Source: Spirochaetaceae bacterium
Lineage (GTDB): Bacteria > Spirochaetota > Spirochaetia > B11-G9
Length of the DNA: 10,813 nucleotides
Direction: 5' to 3'
Assembly (NCBI GenBank): GCA_030633365.1
Contig: DAOVSY010000071.1
Location: 1-10,813, forward strand
Positions 5,092 to 10,813 of this stretch are shown in pieces. Made by a program: the position numbers and the translations under genes. The notes below the pieces were generated by a model. It saw nothing but the letters and a program-made list of their open reading frames with translations, did no database searches and was not told the origin of the DNA. Position 1 is the first letter of the stretch; every line of letters starts with the position of its first letter.

Positions 5092-7647
5092 TTAAGTTTT
5101 CATGACATCATTAATTATAGTTTTCAATTGATCAAATAAATATGGTTTGGTTAGAGATCCGCAAAATCCATGTTTTTTATAATCAGATATAACAGGACTT
5201 TCTGCATAACCGCTTGAAACAATAGCTTTTACTTTCGGATCAATAAGTTTTAACTGTCTTAATGCTTCAAGACCTCCTATCCCTCCTGGAATTGTTATAT
5301 CCAATATTACGAGATCAAAATATTTTTTCTTATATAATTCTATGGTTTCTTTACCATCCATGGATGAGACAACATTGTGCCCCATTTTTTCTAATGATAA
5401 TTCTAATATTTTTCTTATCATTTCTTCATCATCAAGAATGAGTATAGAATATTGATTGTTAGTAACTATATTTTTCTGTTTAAAATCTAAATTATTTTTT
5501 AATATTAGGTTTTCATCTGCAGGAAGATATAAAAAGAATTCAGTCCCTTTTCCTCGTTGTGATTGAACATTAATGAACCCATCATGTTTATGAATAATTG
5601 AATGTGTTATTGCAAGACCAAGGCCGCTTCCGGATTCTTTTGTACTAAAATAGGGATCAAAAATTTTATCAATAATCTCTTTATCTATACCCTTTCCAGT
5701 ATCTGTTATTTTTATTTCAATGTAATTACCACTATGTGGATGACTGGAATTAAAAACTATATTCTTACATTTAACAGTAAATACACCACCTTTCTCCATA
5801 GATTCGATGCTGTTTAATGTCAGATTTTGTATAACCTGGTTTATCTGGGCTTTATCTACTTTACTAGTCCATAGGTCTTCCGGAATAATACATTCTGCTT
5901 TAATTTTGCTACCATGCAGAATAAATTCTATAGATTCTGTAATTATTTCTCCTATAGATGCATTTTCCTTTACAGGAGTTCCTCCTTTGGAAAAAGTAAG
6001 CAGCTTTTGTGTAAGTGATGCTGCTTTTCTACATCCTCCGGAAGCATTATTAAGGTATCTTTCTACTTCTATTGGTTCAGATTGGCTTATTGATGCAAGA
6101 TTGATGTTTCCTAATATCCCTGTTAAAATATTATTAAAATCGTGGGCAATACCCCCAGCCAGAACACCTATACTTTCAAGTTTTTTTAATTTTAGAATAT
6201 CTGCTTCCCTCTGCTTTTCTAATGTAATATCTCTAAAAACCAGTATCACACCCATCATATTTCCTTCTGAATCTTTTATTGGTGCAGCACTATCTGCTAT
6301 AGGTGTTTTTAAACCAGTTTTACCAATAAGCAAAGTGTGGTTAAAAAGAGTAACTATTTCCCTGGTTTTTAGAACCTTATCAACAGGACATTCCTGTAAT
6401 TTTCCACTTCGTTCATCTATTATATTAAAAACTTCTGAAATTGATTTGCCCCTGGCATCAACCGATTTCCAGGATGTTAGTTTTTCTGCTATATTATTTA
6501 AAAGAGTAATATTCCCAAGGATATCTGTTGTAATAACACCATCACCAATACTCTTAAGTGTTACTGACAGACGTTCTTTTTCTTCAGCAAGTTTAATTTC
6601 AGTTTTAAAACGTAATAATGCAGAAGCAAAAGTTTGGCTTATAATTTGAAATCTTTGAACAAGTTCCGGTGTTAGATTAAACTGTGCTGTTGTACTTGAA
6701 AAAGCAATAGCGCCGGCAATTTCATCTTCAACTATGATGGGAAGAACCAGAACAGAAACTGCTCCAATAACACTCATGTTATCTCTGTCAACAACGGCTT
6801 CATCCGGGAAGGATGAGATATCCTGGATAATTATCGTTTTATTGTTTCTTAGCTGGGAGTTCATCCATGGAAACAGGACTTCAGGATCATAAGGAATTAT
6901 ATCCTTCCCATCTTTAGATTTCCATGTTGTAGAAATATAAAATTTATTATTTTTATCCAGTTTAAATACTAATGCTCTGTCAGAACCTAATACTTCAGCA
7001 GCCTTATGAAGCCAATAAGTTATCTTATCTGCTATTTCTGAATGTTTTACTGAGACAAAATCTCTGGATAAATTTGCCAGCAAACTTTCATATTGCACTC
7101 TTTCTTCAAGTTGTTTTTTATCCTGCTCTTTTTTTATAATAGTTGAGAAGATATGTATAATAAATCTTAATTTTTTAATAAAGACTTTATCCCAGGATAC
7201 AGTTTTTGATTTATAAGCAAATAAAAATGAACCCAATATATGTTTATCGGTTCCAAGGGGGAAAAATAGAAAAGACGAGGTTCCCATTTTTTGCAGGTTT
7301 TGTTTATCAATTACTGCTTCTTCAGGTAAATCTTTATAAGAAGATGCTGCAAATACTTGTCCACTCAGTACAGTAGATGTTAAATAAGGGAAAGCTTCTT
7401 CCGGATCATATAGAACTGGTTCGGTTTTATTTTCTTTTCTCCAAAAATCGCTAATATAAAGTTTGCCTTTATTATTTCTACGAAATAATACTGCTATTTC
7501 GACATCCAATGTAATAGCGATCTCTTTCATCCATAGGTGGATTGTATCTTCAAAGGTTTTACCATCAATATTAATAAAATCTGTGGAAAGGGTGGAAAGA
7601 AGAGTATCGAATTTTATTTGATATTCATCCTGCTGCTTCTTTTTCAT
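5092..7647 (-). CDS. Hybrid sensor histidine kinase: GAF-GAF-PAS-HisKA-HATPase-REC
   Basis: This soluble hybrid two-component kinase has no transmembrane segment, so it senses an internal signal. Two tandem GAF-like domains (about 10-172 and 185-350) are recognisably duplicated: both carry a YDPE...P segment and a PEEAV/PDEAVVD segment. A PAS domain follows (about 358-478), then the dimerisation helix with phospho-accepting His502 in AHDFNN. The ATP-binding domain has an N box (Asn612), DTGKGI (649-654) and GSGLGL (673-678). A C-terminal receiver (about 733-851) has acidic residues 739/740, phospho-acceptor Asp783 and Lys834. All catalytic residues are present. The HDFNN H-box type often shows PAS-driven control and phosphorelay. 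No separate response regulator or DNA-binding protein is encoded nearby, so output goes to an unlinked partner or through the receiver itself. The ATG at 7647 has AGGA 7 nt upstream. It heads the minus-strand cluster. Confidence 0.93.
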   Translation of the reverse strand: MKKKQQDEYQIKFDTLLSTLSTDFINIDGKTFEDTIHLWMKEIAITLDVEIAVLFRRNNKGKLYISDFWRKENKTEPVLYDPEEAFPYLTSTVLSGQVFAASSYKDLPEEAVIDKQNLQKMGTSSFLFFPLGTDKHILGSFLFAYKSKTVSWDKVFIKKLRFIIHIFSTIIKKEQDKKQLEERVQYESLLANLSRDFVSVKHSEIADKITYWLHKAAEVLGSDRALVFKLDKNNKFYISTTWKSKDGKDIIPYDPEVLFPWMNSQLRNNKTIIIQDISSFPDEAVVDRDNMSVIGAVSVLVLPIIVEDEIAGAIAFSSTTAQFNLTPELVQRFQIISQTFASALLRFKTEIKLAEEKERLSVTLKSIGDGVITTDILGNITLLNNIAEKLTSWKSVDARGKSISEVFNIIDERSGKLQECPVDKVLKTREIVTLFNHTLLIGKTGLKTPIADSAAPIKDSEGNMMGVILVFRDITLEKQREADILKLKKLESIGVLAGGIAHDFNNILTGILGNINLASISQSEPIEVERYLNNASGGCRKAASLTQKLLTFSKGGTPVKENASIGEIITESIEFILHGSKIKAECIIPEDLWTSKVDKAQINQVIQNLTLNSIESMEKGGVFTVKCKNIVFNSSHPHSGNYIEIKITDTGKGIDKEIIDKIFDPYFSTKESGSGLGLAITHSIIHKHDGFINVQSQRGKGTEFFLYLPADENLILKNNLDFKQKNIVTNNQYSILILDDEEMIRKILELSLEKMGHNVVSSMDGKETIELYKKKYFDLVILDITIPGGIGGLEALRQLKLIDPKVKAIVSSGYAESPVISDYKKHGFCGSLTKPYLFDQLKTIINDVMKT

Positions 7648-7685
7648 TGATCAATCCTATTTTTTGATTTTGTAATTCCAGTATT

Positions 7686-7699
7686 ATGTAATATTACAT
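7686..7699. promoter_or_regulatory. 14-bp perfect palindrome over the -10 box (candidate operator)
   Basis: ATGTAATATTACAT is a perfect inverted repeat and contains the -10 hexamer of the kinase promoter. A dimeric regulator bound here would block that promoter. No gene for a DNA-binding regulator is present nearby, and AT-rich DNA gives short palindromes by chance, so this is only a candidate. Confidence 0.35.
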
Positions 7700-7719
7700 G
7701 TTCCTGCTATGACAGTCAA
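7691..7719 (-). promoter_or_regulatory. Sigma70-type promoter for the kinase-headed operon
   Basis: On the minus strand, TTGACT (7714-7719) is followed after exactly 17 bp by TAATAT (7691-7696). This matches the housekeeping consensus closely and ends about 43 bp before the kinase start codon. Predicted transcription would begin near 7684, giving a leader of about 35 nt. This is the strongest promoter I can see in the window. Confidence 0.6.
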
Positions 7720-7736
7720 TTTTCTTTTATTTTAAT
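7709..7736 (+). promoter_or_regulatory. Possible promoter for the cNMP/GGDEF pair
   Basis: ATGACA (7709-7714) and TTTAAT (7731-7736) are separated by 16 bp and lie about 58 bp before the first cNMP/GGDEF start codon. The match is moderate. Its -35 element abuts and overlaps by one base that of the opposing kinase promoter, so the two directions would compete. In such AT-rich DNA other -10-like boxes nearby (for example TATTAT at 7755-7760) are alternatives. Confidence 0.3.
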
Positions 7737-7784
7737 TATAAATCAAGTATATTGTATTATACACATTTGCAGCCATTGCTAATT

Positions 7785-7788
7785 GGAG
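7785..7788 (+). promoter_or_regulatory. Ribosome-binding site fixing the start at 7794
   Basis: GGAG lies 5 nt before ATG 7794. A longer reading from TTG at 7752 would add 14 residues but has no Shine-Dalgarno and would overlap likely promoter sequence, so the shorter form is preferred. Confidence 0.6.
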
Positions 7789-7793
7789 CTGAT

Positions 7794-8795
7794 ATGACAA
7801 AATCCCCGATTGGGGCTAAGGAAGTTCTTCTAAAAGGGGTTGATATCTTTTCTTCACTCCTGGAACATGAGATAGCACTTATTGCAGAGAATAGCAAATT
7901 GCGCAATTACAATGCTAATGAACCTGTATTTTCCAGGGGAGATACGGGTGATTCTCTATATATTGTTGATTCCGGTGAAGTTCTTGTTCAAAAACAGGAT
8001 GAAAATGGTCGTAAAATAAATATAGCCCGTTTTGTACAGGGTGACTATTTTGGAGAGGTTGGGTTTTTTACTGAATCTTTACGAATAGCTTCTTCTTTTA
8101 CATCTGTAGCTTCAAAACTTTTAGTATTCCCAGGGGATAATACAGGTTTTACAGCATTTCTAAATAAAAATCCAGCTTTATCAGCACAGATGCTTCATAA
8201 AATTATGGTAAATGTGGCGATGCGAATTCGGAAAGTTAATATCCTGGTCAAAGAAAACTCACCTCTGGTTCAGGAGTTAAAAAAACAGGTCTATCGTGAC
8301 AAACTAACTGGTTTATATAATCAAACATATCTTCTGGAAAATATCAGGGAACAAATTAGTGCAGAAAATTCCAATTTTTATCTTTTTATCAGTAAACCTG
8401 ATAATTTTAAAGATTTAAATGATACTTATGGCCACGATGCCGGAGATACGGCTATTCAAATAATGGCAAGAGATCTACGTAATTTTATTGGTGACGATTC
8501 CAGAATTGCAAGGTATCAGGGGAATGCTATGGCAATTCTTGTTTCAGGAGTAACCAGGATGGAAGCCGTAGTTTTTGCCAGAAGAATAAGAGAATTTTTG
8601 AATAATCTTGATGTAAGTTCTGCATGCAGAGGAAACAGTTTTAAAATTACCGCCAGTATTGGAATTAGCTGTTATCCTGGTTATGGTACAAATGCAGAAG
8701 AGCTTCTGTTCAAAACCCATGAACTACCCTTAATTGGAAGAAACAATGGTGGAAATAAAATACTGTTTCCCGAAGATGCAGGAGAATCAGAGTGA
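7794..8795 (+). CDS. cNMP-binding domain fused to a degenerate GGDEF domain
   Basis: This soluble signalling protein is about 333 aa from the ATG at 7794. Residues about 12-130 form a cyclic-nucleotide-binding domain of the CRP/PKA type with a phosphate-binding cassette FGEVGFFTESLR (86-97); Arg97, the residue that usually holds the cyclic phosphate, is kept. A helical linker (about 130-170) leads to a GGDEF fold (about 172-327) beginning KLTGLYN. The catalytic site is lost: the signature reads QGNAM at 242-246, and the metal-binding Asp of the DxD-F-K region is replaced (SKPDNFKDLND). It should not make c-di-GMP, but may bind GTP or partner another GGDEF domain. The next gene is its paralogue and starts inside its stop codon, so the products are probably made together and may form a heteromer. 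Confidence 0.88.
   Translation: MTKSPIGAKEVLLKGVDIFSSLLEHEIALIAENSKLRNYNANEPVFSRGDTGDSLYIVDSGEVLVQKQDENGRKINIARFVQGDYFGEVGFFTESLRIASSFTSVASKLLVFPGDNTGFTAFLNKNPALSAQMLHKIMVNVAMRIRKVNILVKENSPLVQELKKQVYRDKLTGLYNQTYLLENIREQISAENSNFYLFISKPDNFKDLNDTYGHDAGDTAIQIMARDLRNFIGDDSRIARYQGNAMAILVSGVTRMEAVVFARRIREFLNNLDVSSACRGNSFKITASIGISCYPGYGTNAEELLFKTHELPLIGRNNGGNKILFPEDAGESE
8780..8784 (+). promoter_or_regulatory. Ribosome-binding site for the GTG start at 8792
   Basis: AGGAG is followed by 7 nt and then GTG 8792-8794, which overlaps the TGA of the preceding gene (8793-8795). This fixes the start of the second cNMP/GGDEF gene and indicates coupled translation. Confidence 0.6.
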
Positions 8796-10813
8796 ATAAA
8801 ACTCCTGTTGAAATACTTCAATCTATTGAAATATTGTCCTCTTTATCAAATAAGGAGCTGGATTCACTTTATTCCCATATGAATATAGAAAAATATAAAG
8901 AAGGACAGGTTCTTTTTAATGAAGGTGAAGCCGGAGAACATATGTATATTATCTTATCCGGATCAGTTTCCATATCAGTAAATACTCCTGACGGAAAGAT
9001 TCTTGAAATTGCAGAGATTACAGAAGGTAATTTTTTTGGAGAGATGTCAATTTTTGACAGATCAGTCCGGTCAGCAACTTGTTCACCTAAATGTTTTACA
9101 ATAGTTCTTAGTCTTGGAGCTTCTGATTTTTTTGAGTTTATAAAAAATAAACCTTTAGCTGGAAGCAGTATTATGAGAAAAATGCTGAACATTACCACTC
9201 TTCGATTACAAAATACAGGGACCTTCCTGTCTGATATGGTCACATGGGGAGAAGCGGCCAGAACAAGAGCTATTACCGATGATTTTACAGGAGTTTATAA
9301 TAGAAGATTTCTTGATGAAATTATCGAAAATCGTATATCCGAATCTATAAATAATGGATTTTCTTTATCTTATGCTATGATAGATCTGGATCATTTTGGA
9401 AAATTGAATAATGACTTCGGTCAGGAAGTTGGTGATAAAGTAATATTAGAAGTAGTAGAAGTTTTTAAAAAAATATTTAATAAAAGTGATATAATTACCC
9501 GTTATGGAGGTGATGAATTTATTGTTCTTTTTCCGCAGACAGATGGCTTAGGAGCTTATGATATATGTAAAAAGATGCTTGAGGAAGTTACTAAAATTGA
9601 TATTTTAGAAAAGAAAGACGGGGCAATACAAAAGATAACTGCCAGTGTAGGTATATCTTCTGTACCGGATCATGCTGATTCTGCTTCTGTTCTCAACAAA
9701 TTAGCAGATAAGGCTTTATATATGGCGAAGGATGCAGGAAGGGATACAGTTATTCTTTGGAATAGACCAAAGGAGGAGCCTCTTGTGAAATCAAGAATAA
9801 AAAGCATTAGTTTAAGAAATACTATTATTGATAATATTATTAATGCAATAATTGTACGTGATGATTTTTTAGTGTTAGGGCACAAAAATCCGGATGAAGA
9901 TTGTATATCCTCTATTATTGCAATTAGCTTGATTTTGAATAAATTCTCCAGAACAGTTTATCTGCTTATCCCTCGTAAGATTAACAAAAATTATCAATAT
10001 CTTCTTAATATCTGCCGGTACAATGCCATTGAAATTCTTTATAATGATGAAAATATTCCTGAAGGTATTTCAACTGTTTTTTTTATGGATACACCTAAGC
10101 CGGATATGAGAGAAATTTTTCCTGATTCTGAAAATATCTATGAAAATAACGATATACTTAAAATTGAAATAGATCATCATCTGGAAGCAGATAGTGCTTA
10201 TATTGGTAATAAGGATTACTGTCTTGTAGATGAAGCTTCTTCTGCCAGTGAACTTGTAGGTTTATTGGCATTTAAGTTAAATAATAAAAAGAAAGTTATA
10301 GAGGCACATAATATACAGGATATTTTTTCCCGTAATTTTGTTCTGGCTGTTTTAACAGGAATAATTGGTGACTCAAAAATGGGAAAATATCTTAAAACCA
10401 GAAGAGAAAAATGGTTTTACGGCCTGTTCAGTTCCATGTTTAATGAAATGCTTACTAAAAAAACTCATAAACATTCAAATAATTTTTCTACTATGAAAGA
10501 GGTTTTTACGGAACTTCAACAGTTGTCAAAACAGGAGAATGAATGTTTTACCCTTATGATGGCACAGAAAGTAAATTATTCAGCTAAGATTGGAACAGTA
10601 ATTGTAAGTAAAGAAATTGTTCAGCAAATGAGTTCCAGTTATGATCATGAAACAATTGTTTCAGTCGCAAGGTCTGCAGCTGATTCCCTTGCTGAATATA
10701 CTCATTTATTAAGTCTTGTTGTTTATTATGATGATAACGACAATTCGAATCTTATACAGTTTCGTATTAGACGTAGTCATTCCTGTAAAGTTCTTGATCT
10801 TCGTCGTATTCTT
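8792..10813 (+). CDS. cNMP-binding / GGDEF / DHH-DHHA1 fusion protein (partial, runs off the window)
   Basis: One frame is open for 674 codons with no stop. Domain order: cNMP-binding (about 10-125, cassette FGEMSIFDRSVR at 82-93 with Arg93); GGDEF (about 168-328) with an intact GGDEF at 239-243 and IDLDHF metal site; then a DHH phosphoesterase with GHKNPDED (His364, Asp368, Asp370), Asp433 in FMDTP, D461-H462-H463, SASELV, and Asp527 in GIIGDS. The tail (about 585-674) looks like DHHA1, cut just before the expected GGGH motif. The GGDEF inhibitory RxxD site is absent (NKSD). DHH/DHHA1 enzymes hydrolyse c-di-AMP, pApA or short RNAs; GdpP joins GGDEF to DHH but has PAS and membrane helices and a degenerate GGDEF. 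This protein is soluble, with an intact GGDEF, so it could both make c-di-GMP and degrade another nucleotide. Activity is inferred. Confidence 0.9.
   Translation, partial: MNKTPVEILQSIEILSSLSNKELDSLYSHMNIEKYKEGQVLFNEGEAGEHMYIILSGSVSISVNTPDGKILEIAEITEGNFFGEMSIFDRSVRSATCSPKCFTIVLSLGASDFFEFIKNKPLAGSSIMRKMLNITTLRLQNTGTFLSDMVTWGEAARTRAITDDFTGVYNRRFLDEIIENRISESINNGFSLSYAMIDLDHFGKLNNDFGQEVGDKVILEVVEVFKKIFNKSDIITRYGGDEFIVLFPQTDGLGAYDICKKMLEEVTKIDILEKKDGAIQKITASVGISSVPDHADSASVLNKLADKALYMAKDAGRDTVILWNRPKEEPLVKSRIKSISLRNTIIDNIINAIIVRDDFLVLGHKNPDEDCISSIIAISLILNKFSRTVYLLIPRKINKNYQYLLNICRYNAIEILYNDENIPEGISTVFFMDTPKPDMREIFPDSENIYENNDILKIEIDHHLEADSAYIGNKDYCLVDEASSASELVGLLAFKLNNKKKVIEAHNIQDIFSRNFVLAVLTGIIGDSKMGKYLKTRREKWFYGLFSSMFNEMLTKKTHKHSNNFSTMKEVFTELQQLSKQENECFTLMMAQKVNYSAKIGTVIVSKEIVQQMSSSYDHETIVSVARSAADSLAEYTHLLSLVVYYDDNDNSNLIQFRIRRSHSCKVLDLRRIL
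9769..9787 (+). promoter_or_regulatory. Internal Shine-Dalgarno and in-frame GTG before the DHH domain
   Basis: AAAGGAGGAG (9769-9778) contains a full AGGAGG, followed by 8 nt and an in-frame GTG at 9785 (codon 332 of the fusion). It falls exactly at the linker between GGDEF and DHH. Initiation here would give a stand-alone DHH/DHHA1 protein starting VKSRIKS, in addition to the fusion. It encodes KEEPLV, so the Glu codons GAG-GAG alone could produce the motif by chance. Confidence 0.5.

Noticed and set aside
5807..6649. 280-codon open frame on the + strand inside the kinase gene
   Set aside because: It is antisense to the PAS/HisKA part of a well-supported kinase, shows no recognisable domain and has the biased composition expected of a shadow frame.
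7752..7793. TTG start 14 codons upstream for the first cNMP/GGDEF gene
   Set aside because: No Shine-Dalgarno precedes it, and ATG 7794 has GGAG at a suitable distance and starts just before the domain.
8869..9243. 124-codon minus-strand frame
   Set aside because: It lies opposite the cNMP-binding domain of the fusion gene, which has clear motifs; there is no support for the antisense frame.

Overview
The window is an AT-rich stretch (roughly 35-37% G+C by eye) from a Gram-negative bacterium. The diderm assignment rests on a lipoprotein periplasmic adaptor of an efflux or secretion pump. Most starts have clear Shine-Dalgarno sequences, which argues against Bacteroidetes. The cNMP-binding/GGDEF proteins, lipoprotein and low G+C would suit a free-living spirochaete or a related lineage, but this is only a guess. 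No RNA gene, IS element, CRISPR array or integrase is visible, and no gene-free gap exceeds about 150 bp.

Region 1 (1-2480, + strand): the tail of an upstream gene overlaps (ATGA) a 499-aa lipoprotein membrane-fusion/adaptor protein. That protein carries two copies of an unusual 46-residue-period repeat and a polyglycine linker before its adaptor fold. A membrane PAP2-type phosphatase follows. The PAP2 stop codon lies inside a 40-bp near-perfect palindrome that can fold as a long hairpin in the + strand RNA.

Region 2 (2496-7647, - strand): five closely spaced genes (gaps of 14-30 nt) look like one operon. In order of transcription they are a cytosolic hybrid histidine kinase (GAF-GAF-PAS-HisKA-HATPase-REC), an internally duplicated DUF350-like membrane protein, a membrane-anchored transglutaminase-fold protein, a membrane-anchored or exported DRGH (NUC1-type) nuclease, and an 89-aa protein of unknown function. 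A good sigma70-type promoter (TTGACT-N17-TAATAT) precedes the kinase gene, and a 14-bp perfect palindrome covers its -10 box.

Region 3 (7794 to window end, + strand): transcribed divergently from the kinase operon are two translationally coupled paralogues. The first is a cNMP-binding domain fused to a degenerate GGDEF domain (QGNAM at the signature). The second is a cNMP-binding domain, an intact GGDEF domain and a DHH/DHHA1 phosphodiesterase in one reading frame, cut by the window end. The DHH part has its own strong in-frame ribosome-binding site and GTG codon, so the gene may also yield a free DHH protein. This pair resembles a soluble, rearranged relative of GdpP-type c-di-AMP phosphodiesterases. 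It could link cyclic mononucleotide sensing, c-di-GMP and c-di-AMP (or nanoRNA) metabolism, and it is the most interesting part of the window.
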